The position numbers and the translations under genes were made by a program. The notes under the pieces are model-generated. The model had not been told where the DNA came from and made no database searches. It saw only the letters and a program-made list of their open reading frames with translations. From Candidatus Parcubacteria bacterium (GTDB taxonomy: Bacteria; Patescibacteriota; Patescibacteriia; CAIXNZ01): 42,702 nt of DNA. How positions within the stretch are numbered: the first letter of the stretch is position 1; the number at the start of each line of letters is the position of its first letter. Location: the NCBI GenBank assembly GCA_026395685.1, contig JAPLYG010000013.1, positions 64,387-107,088 of the forward strand. The letters are read 5' to 3'. Positions 1 through 8,402 of this stretch are shown here, piece after piece.

Positions 1-74
1 TCACATTTATGCAAAAGTAAAGCAATAGACAAAACCTGACAATAATTGACAACCTCTCGGTTAAAGGGTTAAAC

Positions 75-80
75 TATAAT
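75..80 (+). promoter_or_regulatory. Possible -10 box upstream of the first operon
   Basis: A perfect TATAAT lies 30 nt before the first start codon. A TTGACA at 46-51 is 23 bases away, too far for a normal spacer, so the -35 element is uncertain. The start codon itself has no Shine-Dalgarno sequence. Confidence 0.4.
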
Positions 81-109
81 AAATATTAAAAGTTAAAAAC
101 TCATATATT

Positions 110-3100
110 ATGAAGGATTTTATCGTTTTTGACCTTGAAACAATTGGTCTTAAACCAGAGAATGGAAAAATCATTGAAATAGCGGCACTGAAAATTAAAG
201 ATTGGCAGATTGTCGATGAATACGATCAATTGATTAATCCCGAGATGAAGGTACCCGCAGTGACCACAAATTTAACTGGAATTAAGAACACTGATTTAAC
301 TAATAAGCCAAAGATACAGGAGATACTCCCTGAATTTTTAGAATTTATCGGAGACATGGATTTAGTTGGGCATAATGCAACCTCCTTCGATAAAGTTTTT
401 ATAGATTATAATTTAAAAAAGTACAATATTATTTCAGAAGGAATTAAAAATAAATGTCTTGACTCATTGGAACTGGCCATCTTTTTGAAGCCTGAATTTC
501 CCAAACATAAACTGGAATATTTACATCAACAATTGGTTGGGAAAAAAATAAAACAAACGCATCGGGCAATAGATGATTGTAAGGTATTGCTTGAGGTACT
601 GGAAAAACTAAAAGAAAAAAGGGATACAGATTGGGATAAAAGTTGGCTAGATCATGTTGGGGAAATTTCAAAAAGTCAAAATTGGCCATGGGCAAGTTTT
701 ATTCTTGAAAATAATGCTCAGAAATTATCAAAAGTCAATGAACTACTAGATGTTAAAAGCTATATACCAGCAATCGCAAGAAAACAAGAAAATAAGAATG
801 ATTATGCGGAGCAGGATGATAATATTAGCTCTGTAAATAAAGAAGATATTAAGAAATTTTTTCGAGAAAATGGTTTATTGAAAAAACATTTGAAAAAATA
901 TGAACATCGCCAACAACAAGAAGACTTATCATTAAAAATAACGGATGCAATTAATAATAGAAATTCATTGGTTGCCGAAGCTCCGACTGGTTGTGGTAAG
1001 TCATTGTCCTACCTAATACCAGCAGCCTTTTGGTCAATTAAAAATAATCAACCAGTTGTGTGTTCTACCTATACAAATCAATTGCAAGATCAGCTAGTAG
1101 ATAAAGAAGTTAGGTTGCTAAAAAATATTGATATTTTTAAAGACTTAAAGGTTACGGTGGTAAAAGGTAGAGAACATTATATTTGCCTTAGAAAGTTACG
1201 TGACTTTTTTGATGAAGTTGTTAGCGTTAATGCTGGCCCTGGTTTTTTTGAAGATAAATTCAGAATCCCTGATAAAATGTTTGCGGTTTTTTTAGCCAAC
1301 TGGGTTATAAAAAATCAAAAAAAACATGCTGATTATGATAAATTTAATTATTGGTTAAAAAAGAAAACAAGGGTATTAAGCAATCAAATTTGTAGTGATC
1401 GTGAATCTTGCATGAATCAATACTGCGAATATTACAATAAATGTTTTTTGAATAAATTAAAGAGCGATGCCAAAGAATCAAATATCACAATAGCCAACCA
1501 TTCTCTGGTATTTTTAGATAAGCTTAAAAGAAACAATACGCTTTTACCCGATTATAAGCTCCTCATTATTGATGAGGCTATAAATATCGAATCCGCAGTA
1601 ACTGATGCCAGTACTAAATCTTTTAATTTTAAAGAGGTACTATGGAATATGAATTCTTTATTTAACCCAGCGAAGATATCAGCTGGGTTACTATACCAGA
1701 TCCAAAATTTTTTAAAGAAAAATGATCAATCCTTAATGAGTGAAATCGAAAAAGCATCTAATAGTATAGTAAAAATCGTGACTGAAGCGGAAATCATCGC
1801 AAATAATATTAGGAAAAGGCATTCAGGAGAAAAAGATCTGAAGTATTCTGTAAGAAAAGATATTGATAAAATTTTTGTTGATTCCATCCGTCCTCAAATC
1901 GAAAATATTAATATCAATTTAAACAATATATCCTCCTTCTTTAATAAATTTATCGAAAAACATAAGGAAGAAAATACTAAAAATTTAAACAAAAAGATTG
2001 AACTAAGTATATTCATGTTAAATGATTATCAACAAATTCTGGACCAATTAATTTTACTGGACAAAAATAGCAACATTATTTTTTATGAAGCCCCTATTTC
2101 GCTTGATGATTTTTCGTTAAATATTTGTCAGAAAAATGTGGGAAAATACTTAGCTGATAAATTATATAATGATACCAATTTGACTGTAATATTCACATCG
2201 GCGACTTTAACCTATAATGATAATTTTGATTTTGTAAGAAAAATTTGGGGATTAGACGCAATTAAAAATATCGAATATCTAAAACTCGATTATTATTTCG
2301 ATTACAAAAGCCAGTCAGCATTACTCGTTTTTAATGATATCCCACAAAAAAAAATCGGCGAAAGTAATTTTGATTATTATTCAGAAGTATCCAAATTGGC
2401 AGAGGGCTTAATAATAAATAATTACGGATCTTCCATGATAATACTAACGAATAACCATGATGTTATTAAGATTGGCAATCTATTATCTGATGAATTAGAT
2501 AAAAAGAATATCCCGCTATTCTCATTAGTGAATCTGGATAACCTTAAAGCCTTTACGGGAAACAAATCAAATATAATTGAAGACTTTAAGGAAAATATTG
2601 AATCTTGTATTATTGGCTCGGCTGGTCTAAGGGATGGCGTAGATGTGCCTGGAAAATCCCTAGATATGGTAATAATAATTAGATTTCCATTTAGATTTCC
2701 TGACGACCCAATAGTAAAAGAACGTAGTAAAATATACGGTGGGTTTTCTGGGTACAGCTTGCCTTTATGTGTATTTGAGATTAAACAGGCATTCGGTCGA
2801 TTAATTAGAACTAAAAATGACAACGGATTTGTTTGTCTGTTAGATTCAAGGGCGGGCTTAGATAAGTCAACATACTTTAAAGATATAATTAATAATCTTC
2901 CCCCTGATTTAAATATTATTGCGGTAAATAATACAGGCCATGAAAAGGTATTTAATTTATTGGTTACTACAAAATACAGCAAAAATAGAATGGAAGATTT
3001 TTTGGCGAATATTATAGATAGTGAAAGTGATGAGAAAGCTGAAGACACCAATGCAACAGATATAGCCAATAATGATATAATTAATCATGAAGATGATATT

Positions 3101-3313
3101 GAGGCGGAGGATATAGATGACGATGAAGATAACGGTTATGATGACTATTATGAAGAATTTTTGGCGAATGATGCCAATTCAGATTTGGAAGATTATGACG
3201 AAGATGGGGTTAATGTTGGAGAAATTGAAAGAATGGAAGAAGCTGAAAGAGAAGATTTAAGAGAACAGATCGAAGACTATTATAATACTGATAGTAATGA
3301 TGAAGATTATTAA
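110..3313 (+). CDS. DnaQ-like 3'-5' exonuclease fused to DinG-type helicase
   Basis: A 1067-residue protein. The N-terminus is a DEDD exonuclease, with DLE at residues 8-10, a GHNATSFD stretch near 87-94 and HRAIDD near 151. It is followed by an XPD/DinG superfamily 2 helicase, with Walker A APTGCGKS near 290-297 and a DEAI Walker B box at 488-491. A cysteine cluster between about residues 360 and 450 (HYICL, then CSDRESC, CEYYNKC) fits the 4Fe-4S domain of DinG. Family knowledge suggests 5'-3' unwinding of branched DNA or R-loops. The last roughly 90 residues are almost wholly Asp/Glu-rich, an acidic tail that DinG proteins do not usually have. The gene leads a co-directional cluster, with 24 nt to the next gene. 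The exonuclease-helicase fusion is common in Gram-positive bacteria, so housekeeping repair is an alternative to defence. Confidence 0.9.
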   Translation: MKDFIVFDLETIGLKPENGKIIEIAALKIKDWQIVDEYDQLINPEMKVPAVTTNLTGIKNTDLTNKPKIQEILPEFLEFIGDMDLVGHNATSFDKVFIDYNLKKYNIISEGIKNKCLDSLELAIFLKPEFPKHKLEYLHQQLVGKKIKQTHRAIDDCKVLLEVLEKLKEKRDTDWDKSWLDHVGEISKSQNWPWASFILENNAQKLSKVNELLDVKSYIPAIARKQENKNDYAEQDDNISSVNKEDIKKFFRENGLLKKHLKKYEHRQQQEDLSLKITDAINNRNSLVAEAPTGCGKSLSYLIPAAFWSIKNNQPVVCSTYTNQLQDQLVDKEVRLLKNIDIFKDLKVTVVKGREHYICLRKLRDFFDEVVSVNAGPGFFEDKFRIPDKMFAVFLANWVIKNQKKHADYDKFNYWLKKKTRVLSNQICSDRESCMNQYCEYYNKCFLNKLKSDAKESNITIANHSLVFLDKLKRNNTLLPDYKLLIIDEAINIESAVTDASTKSFNFKEVLWNMNSLFNPAKISAGLLYQIQNFLKKNDQSLMSEIEKASNSIVKIVTEAEIIANNIRKRHSGEKDLKYSVRKDIDKIFVDSIRPQIENININLNNISSFFNKFIEKHKEENTKNLNKKIELSIFMLNDYQQILDQLILLDKNSNIIFYEAPISLDDFSLNICQKNVGKYLADKLYNDTNLTVIFTSATLTYNDNFDFVRKIWGLDAIKNIEYLKLDYYFDYKSQSALLVFNDIPQKKIGESNFDYYSEVSKLAEGLIINNYGSSMIILTNNHDVIKIGNLLSDELDKKNIPLFSLVNLDNLKAFTGNKSNIIEDFKENIESCIIGSAGLRDGVDVPGKSLDMVIIIRFPFRFPDDPIVKERSKIYGGFSGYSLPLCVFEIKQAFGRLIRTKNDNGFVCLLDSRAGLDKSTYFKDIINNLPPDLNIIAVNNTGHEKVFNLLVTTKYSKNRMEDFLANIIDSESDEKAEDTNATDIANNDIINHEDDIEAEDIDDDEDNGYDDYYEEFLANDANSDLEDYDEDGVNVGEIERMEEAEREDLREQIEDYYNTDSNDEDY

Positions 3314-3337
3314 AAAATAATAGATAATAATACTTAC

Positions 3338-3511
3338 ATGTCTAATGAAAAATTTTTAACAATCAAGGAAGTAGCTGACATTTTGCGGGTCAGCGAACGT
3401 TCGATTATGCGCTATATTGATTCCGGACGGCTTATTGCCTCAAAAATTGGGCAGTGGCGTATTAACCAAACCGACTTGGATAATTTTATTAAAAAAAGCC
3501 AGAATTTTTAA
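3338..3511 (+). CDS. Small excisionase/MerR-type HTH DNA-binding protein
   Basis: A 57-residue protein beginning MSNEKFLTIKEVADILRVSE and running through a winged helix-turn-helix typical of excisionases and HTH_17 regulators: TIKEVADILRVSERSIMRYI, a short wing (SGRLIASKIG) and a final DLDNFI helix. It would bind DNA as a regulator or directionality factor. It sits 24 nt after the helicase gene and 8 nt before the SMC-like ATPase gene, so it is probably co-transcribed. Its codons look richer in G and C than those of the genes on either side, suggesting a different origin. The most likely role is autoregulation of the cluster; the target is not visible. Confidence 0.85.
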   Translation: MSNEKFLTIKEVADILRVSERSIMRYIDSGRLIASKIGQWRINQTDLDNFIKKSQNF

Positions 3512-3519
3512 TTTTTCAT

Positions 3520-6300
3520 ATGAACGGTGAAAAAACAATATTACGACAATTTTTTCAAAATTTTCTCGCTCAAGAAAAAAAGAAGGAGGATATCAGCGAG
3601 GAATATTTGAGTTTTTTAAAAATTTTATGGAGTGGTTTCGATGATATTATCTCAAGAAATAAGAATCAAAGGAAGGTTTATATAATCGAGCAGATTGAAA
3701 GATTCTTAAACGATGATAAATTTAAACAAAAAGTGAATACTATAGAATTGCCAGAGCACAATGAAGTCGCCCTTTTAGAAGGAATAGGTACACCAAGAAT
3801 TAAATTAAATAATATACAGCTTGTAAATTTTAGAGGTTTTCAGGCCAATAAAGACGGCAAGGGACGTCTAATTGAATTTAATGAAAAGGCAACTCTTATT
3901 TTTGCTCCAAATGGAGGCGGAAAAACAAGTCTTTGCGAGGCTTTAGAATGGACACTAACTGGTGATTCATCAGAACGTGAAGAGAGAAAAGCAGATCCTG
4001 TTGGTATGTATTTTCAGAATAATTACCAGGAAAGTCCAAAGTATAATACGACTAAATTGTCTATAAATGGGGATTCTACTTTGATTCCTAGTCAAATATT
4101 TGATAGATGCTTTTTAGAAAAAAATCGAATTGAAAAATTCGCAAAATTAGCAATTCAACCCAGTGCTGAAATTCAGGAAGTACTAGGAGAACTCTTTGGG
4201 TTTTCTGATATTGTAAATTTTTTCAAAGAATTTGGCCAAGACATATCTCCTACTGATAAAGAAAAGAATCAGCCTGAACGAGAAAATTGGAGAATTTGGT
4301 TAAACTGGAATACGAAAAAAATTGATCTTGAAAAATCTATAGAGGAAGCTAAGAAAGAAGAAGTAGATGCTATTAATGAACTTAACAAATTAATTGGGGA
4401 TAAAAGTTATGAAGATAAAAAAAACGAGATAGAAGAAAGTGGGAAAAAGCTCAAGGAAGAGCTTAATGCACTGGGAAAAGATTTTAGTATTACTTTTTCA
4501 GCTAAAGACTTTGTCGAAAAAGTAAAATCTTTTCTAAATAAAATAGCAGAATGGAAAAAATTAAATAAAAATATAAACGAAAATGCTCAAAAACTAGATT
4601 TTGAAAACCTTTTTCAGTCTGCAAATATTATCTTTAAATCCTATAAAGACAATAAATGCCCACTCTGTGATACTCCATTTGATCAAAGTGGAGGAATATT
4701 CAAGCGATCCGGCGTTGTGATCGATCCTCGTAAGAAGACCAGCAGTGAATTAAAAAAACTCAAACAATTATCCGACTGGAAAAATGAAATAGCAAAATTA
4801 GAAGGAGATTTAAAAGGGTTTAGTTTTAGATCAATTAGAGACGATTGGCAGAAAATTCAGCTTAATCTATTAGATGACAACTGGCAGGGTATTGCTGGGA
4901 ATAAAGAAGAGAAAATAATATTACCCGTTATAGACTTTAATACTCTCGAATTAAAAATTGACAATAAGATAAGTAGCTACCTTGATGAGTGTGAAAAAAT
5001 TTTTTCCAATGATTTTTCCGCCCTATCTAATTTAGAAAAGATTATTTTAGATTATCAAAAAAATAAACAGGAAGTTCTTAAATTAAAGCCAGAAAAGGAA
5101 TTAAAAATCAATAAACTTCGAGAGGAATTAAGAAAACTATTAGATCAAAATAATAATCTCACGATTAAGCAAAAAATCAGAAAAGATAATGAAATAAAAT
5201 TGCAAAAAATTTTAGAACAAACTAATAATGCAAAGAGTTTTGTAAATTTAATAAATATTTATTCTTCTGACTTTTATTTATCAATTCAACTATTTCAATC
5301 GAGTTCGCTTTTAAAAGAAGGAGTCGATATAGACGAATATTTAACTGGATTTTATAAAGCGCTAAATCTCTATGATCAAGACAAAGAAAAGGTAAAGGAA
5401 ATTCATTTCCCAAAGAGTACTCAAGATCAATTTTGTGTTGTTTATCTCGATGACGAAAATAAAAATTGTAATGCCTTACACAGATTAAGCGAAGGGCATT
5501 TAAAAACCTTGGGATTGGCTGCCCTTTTAGCGCGAGCGATTAAATACTCATCCCCTATATTGATATTTGACGATGCTATTAATGCAATAGATTCAGATCA
5601 CCGAGATAATATAGCATTCCTACTATCAAATAATTTTTCTAATGAAAATGGGATAGAGGCATTTGGGGATAAATGGGATAAGGTTAAAAATTACTTAAAT
5701 GAGTGTCAATTTATTATTACATCTCATGATAGATTTTTTGATGAAAAAATTGCCAATTTGTTTAATAAAGAAAATCAGAAACGGTATGTTTTGTACTCCG
5801 GTAAAAATGGAGTGGATTTTTGTGAAAAAGGAAATCCCGCAAATTTTGAAGGAAAAATTGAGTATTTTCTAAGGCCAGAAATTCAAGACATACGGTCAGC
5901 TATTTTTTATTGCCGTATTTGGTTAGAAGAACTATTATTAAATATTGCTATAAACTTTAGAAAACCAACCAATAATAAACAAATTGAATTTGAGAATATT
6001 ATAGATAAGAAAACAAGGCAATTAAAAAATCCGGAATTAATTACAATAATTGACCGATTGATATCAAACCTTAATAAGCCCGATACTCAGCCTGATCAAA
6101 AGAAGATAGCAAATTTATTGGAAGAAATTGGCAAGGAAAAGGAAGGTAAATATATATGGCTCTTTGAAATATTAAATCAAGAAAGCCATTATCGAAGATT
6201 CGATCATGTAAATATTTCGAATGCACCTACAAGCAAAGAGGTTGAGAATATATTTAATATAATCCAAAAAATAGAAAGTCTAAGTAATATTATAAAATAA
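3520..6300 (+). CDS. Rad50/SMC-like AAA ATPase with a zinc-hook-like CxxC
   Basis: A 926-residue ABC-type ATPase of the RecF/Rad50/SMC kind. After a roughly 100-residue N-terminal extension comes Walker A PNGGGKTS (130-137). A charged helical arm follows, then a single CPLC hook motif (380-383), a second helical arm, the ABC signature LSEG (656-659) and Walker B ILIFDD (680-685). SHDRFFDE, near 733, fits the H-loop. The roughly 140-residue C-terminal extension is helical and contains NQESHYRRFDH, which recalls degenerate HEPN-like ends of other SMC-type defence ATPases; this is a weak resemblance. Such ATPases load on DNA ends or unusual DNA and drive an effector. The DUF262/HNH/HEPN gene immediately downstream is the obvious partner, an arrangement comparable to Lamassu (SMC plus nuclease effector). 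Confidence 0.85.
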   Translation: MNGEKTILRQFFQNFLAQEKKKEDISEEYLSFLKILWSGFDDIISRNKNQRKVYIIEQIERFLNDDKFKQKVNTIELPEHNEVALLEGIGTPRIKLNNIQLVNFRGFQANKDGKGRLIEFNEKATLIFAPNGGGKTSLCEALEWTLTGDSSEREERKADPVGMYFQNNYQESPKYNTTKLSINGDSTLIPSQIFDRCFLEKNRIEKFAKLAIQPSAEIQEVLGELFGFSDIVNFFKEFGQDISPTDKEKNQPERENWRIWLNWNTKKIDLEKSIEEAKKEEVDAINELNKLIGDKSYEDKKNEIEESGKKLKEELNALGKDFSITFSAKDFVEKVKSFLNKIAEWKKLNKNINENAQKLDFENLFQSANIIFKSYKDNKCPLCDTPFDQSGGIFKRSGVVIDPRKKTSSELKKLKQLSDWKNEIAKLEGDLKGFSFRSIRDDWQKIQLNLLDDNWQGIAGNKEEKIILPVIDFNTLELKIDNKISSYLDECEKIFSNDFSALSNLEKIILDYQKNKQEVLKLKPEKELKINKLREELRKLLDQNNNLTIKQKIRKDNEIKLQKILEQTNNAKSFVNLINIYSSDFYLSIQLFQSSSLLKEGVDIDEYLTGFYKALNLYDQDKEKVKEIHFPKSTQDQFCVVYLDDENKNCNALHRLSEGHLKTLGLAALLARAIKYSSPILIFDDAINAIDSDHRDNIAFLLSNNFSNENGIEAFGDKWDKVKNYLNECQFIITSHDRFFDEKIANLFNKENQKRYVLYSGKNGVDFCEKGNPANFEGKIEYFLRPEIQDIRSAIFYCRIWLEELLLNIAINFRKPTNNKQIEFENIIDKKTRQLKNPELITIIDRLISNLNKPDTQPDQKKIANLLEEIGKEKEGKYIWLFEILNQESHYRRFDHVNISNAPTSKEVENIFNIIQKIESLSNIIK

Positions 6301-6336
6301 AATTTTAAAAATTATTATTAATAAATAGATTAAATT

Positions 6337-7491
6337 ATGCTTACCTCGAAAATCAAAGTTTTAAACGAAGAAAAAATCGCCAATATTATTTTAGATTTAG
6401 AACGCGGGAAATTAAAAATCCCCAGATTTCAGCGTCAATTCGTTTGGGAGCGGTCAAAAATTATTAAACTTTTAGATAGCATCTATCAGGAGTTTCCGAT
6501 CGGCAGTTTTTTTATTTGGGAAGCTGATCGGCAATATAGCAAATTTTTTAAGGATATTGCGGAGCTGGAATTACCCAAACCACAAAAATATTCAATGCTA
6601 GACTTTATCCTTGATGGACAGCAAAGAGTTACATCTCTATATGTGGTCATGAAAGGCAAGAAAGTTGGTAATATAGATTATAAACAAATTTGTTTTGATA
6701 TTCAGTTAGAGAAGTTTGTAATACGCAGAAGAAAGTTTAAATTGGGCGATTCTATAATTCCAGTATATGAAATGTTCGGCGACGATCATTTATCGATTTT
6801 TGCCAGCTTAGATTCGGAGAAACAAAAAGTATTTAATAAATGCGTCAATACTTTTACTAATTATCCCTTATCTATTATTAAAGTTACTGAAAAAGAGCTA
6901 AGCGATGCGATTGAAATATTTGAAAGAATTAATCAGGGCGGTAAAAGGCTTGGGATTTTTGACTTGGTAGTTGCTAGTACCTGGGGAGATGATTTTGATT
7001 TAAGACAAAAATATGAAGAGTTGGAAGGATTTTTAATTGAAAAGGGGTTTGGCAGAATTACTCCTGAGGTAGTATTGCACGCCGCCTCATTAATTATTAA
7101 GAATTATTGCCGTAAACAATATTTACTACAATTAACAAGGGATGACTTGAAAGATACTTGGCCAGACATAGAAGATGCCTTTAAACTAGCGGTAGATTAT
7201 TTATCAGCCAATTTAGGTGTAAAAATTTATGATTTCGCACCCTATCCCGCGATGATCTCATTATTAACTTATCTATTCTATAAAATCAAAGGCCATTCTA
7301 TCAATAGTAAAAACGCAGAATTAGTTCACCAATGGTTTTGGCAGTCAGCATTAGGCGAAAGATATACTAGATCTAGAGAAACAACAATGGAAGAAGACAG
7401 AAAGAAGTTTTTTGATAAATTATTGGCCGGTGAAGAAGTTAGAATCAAATATCCCATTGATTTATCAATTGAGAGATTAAAAAAGAGTTAA
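6337..7491 (+). CDS. DUF262 (GmrS/ParB-like NTPase) protein, first half of a split GmrSD-like gene
   Basis: A 384-residue DUF262 domain protein. IPRFQRQFVW (near 28-37) and FPIGSFFIWE lead to the invariant DGQQR (93-97), and FERINQGGKRLGIFDLV marks the C-terminal half of the domain. DUF262 is the NTP-binding subunit of the type IV restriction enzyme GmrSD and of BrxU. The frame stops at 7489-7491, just before the HNH part of the family, which continues in the -1 frame. The heptamer A_AAA_AAG occupies 7479-7485 in the correct phase. A tandem -1 slip there would give a fusion of about 670 residues. The gene follows the SMC-like ATPase by 36 nt. The break may be programmed, a mutation in the A6 run, or a sequencing error. 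Confidence 0.88.
   Translation: MLTSKIKVLNEEKIANIILDLERGKLKIPRFQRQFVWERSKIIKLLDSIYQEFPIGSFFIWEADRQYSKFFKDIAELELPKPQKYSMLDFILDGQQRVTSLYVVMKGKKVGNIDYKQICFDIQLEKFVIRRRKFKLGDSIIPVYEMFGDDHLSIFASLDSEKQKVFNKCVNTFTNYPLSIIKVTEKELSDAIEIFERINQGGKRLGIFDLVVASTWGDDFDLRQKYEELEGFLIEKGFGRITPEVVLHAASLIIKNYCRKQYLLQLTRDDLKDTWPDIEDAFKLAVDYLSANLGVKIYDFAPYPAMISLLTYLFYKIKGHSINSKNAELVHQWFWQSALGERYTRSRETTMEEDRKKFFDKLLAGEEVRIKYPIDLSIERLKKS
7479..7485 (+). other. Candidate -1 ribosomal frameshift heptamer A_AAA_AAG
   Basis: In the frame of the DUF262 gene the bases read TTA AAA AAG AGT TAA, so the third base of TTA plus the next two codons form A_AAA_AAG, the heptamer used in E. coli dnaX. The -1 frame is blocked upstream by TGA at 7470-7472, and the zero frame ends at 7489-7491, so any fusing shift must happen between 7473 and 7491. 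A GAGAG at 7471-7475 could act as an internal Shine-Dalgarno element, but it is closer than the usual ~10 nt. I found no strong stem-loop directly downstream. Confidence 0.5.
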
Positions 7492-7532
7492 GCGTAGGAA
7501 CTAAATCAGCTATTCGTAATGCGTTTTTTTGC

Positions 7533-8348
7533 ATGCTAGCCATTAGACAACCAAAACATTTCAAAAATAATAATAATATTGTTTTGGATTACAAGCTTTG
7601 CTCTGATTTTAACAATAAGGAACTGCATCATATTTTCCCCAAAGCATTTCTAAGACAAAATAAAGTGGCAAAAGCGAGTCGTAATGCCTTGATGAATTTT
7701 TGTTTTATTCCAGCTGAATTAAATAAAGAAATTTCCAAATCCAGCCCAGCTGATTACTTTAAGGAATTTAGCCAAATAAATCCAGAATTCAAAGATACAT
7801 TAAAGTCACATTTAATACCTACTGGAAGTTTTATTGATAATAATGATTATGATCAGTTTATTGAGACTAGAGCCAATTCAGTGCTGTCAGAATTTGAAAA
7901 TCTATGCAATACAAAAATAGCAAGACTGATGAGTAATGATAATAATAAAGCTGTTGATAAAATTGAGGACAAAATAAGGGAGATAATAGACCATGTATTA
8001 TCAAAAAAAGAAGGGTCAGATTATTGGAATAAATTTATACCGAGAGATATTATTGATGTTGTTAATAAAAAAGTTGACGGTTATTTAAGGAAGAACCCCG
8101 ATGTTTCCCCAACCGCTTTGAATGGTCGGAAGTTGTTAGACTTCTGCGATGTCATGGATTATTGCAAAATGATTTTGGTGAACTGGGATTTGTTTGAAAA
8201 ACATTTCGGAGCCAAATCAGAGATTGAAAAGAAATTTGTTAATTTGAAAGAGTATAGGAACGCAATTAAGCATAACCGAGAGATGGACTCTGTTTTGCGC
8301 AAAGAAGGCGAAGCCGCTGTTGAATGGTTTGATAAAACTATAAAATAA
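7533..8348 (+). CDS. HNH nuclease plus Swt1-type HEPN RNase domain, second half of the split gene
   Basis: This 271-residue reading frame starts with the ATG at 7533. The frame is open upstream to 7473 and encodes family-like sequence there (VGTKSAIRNAFF before the ATG), so the real N-terminus probably comes from frameshift fusion with the preceding gene. ELHHIFPK (residues 30-37) with the later NALMNFCFIP and N64 is the HNH-type nuclease core found at the C-terminus of DUF262/GmrD proteins. The C-terminal roughly 100 residues resemble the Swt1 HEPN domain and keep the catalytic RNxxxH motif (R242, N243, H247). The polypeptide could therefore cut DNA (HNH) and RNA (HEPN). The gene ends just before a strong terminator. 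Confidence 0.85.
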   Translation: MLAIRQPKHFKNNNNIVLDYKLCSDFNNKELHHIFPKAFLRQNKVAKASRNALMNFCFIPAELNKEISKSSPADYFKEFSQINPEFKDTLKSHLIPTGSFIDNNDYDQFIETRANSVLSEFENLCNTKIARLMSNDNNKAVDKIEDKIREIIDHVLSKKEGSDYWNKFIPRDIIDVVNKKVDGYLRKNPDVSPTALNGRKLLDFCDVMDYCKMILVNWDLFEKHFGAKSEIEKKFVNLKEYRNAIKHNREMDSVLRKEGEAAVEWFDKTIK

Positions 8349-8360
8349 TAAATACAGTAT

Positions 8361-8390
8361 CAAAAAATCCTACTTTTGTAGGATTTTTTG
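8361..8390. terminator. Bidirectional rho-independent terminator
   Basis: A perfect 13-bp stem (first arm CAAAAAATCCTAC) with a TTTT loop has A and T runs on its two sides. It can terminate the plus-strand defence cluster and the minus-strand DUF2779 gene that converges on it. Confidence 0.9.
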
Positions 8391-8402
8391 TTTGAGTATG
8401 AT

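Noticed and set aside
2422-3069. A 215-residue minus-strand open frame
   Set aside because: It lies opposite the DinG helicase domain and shows no independent protein features.
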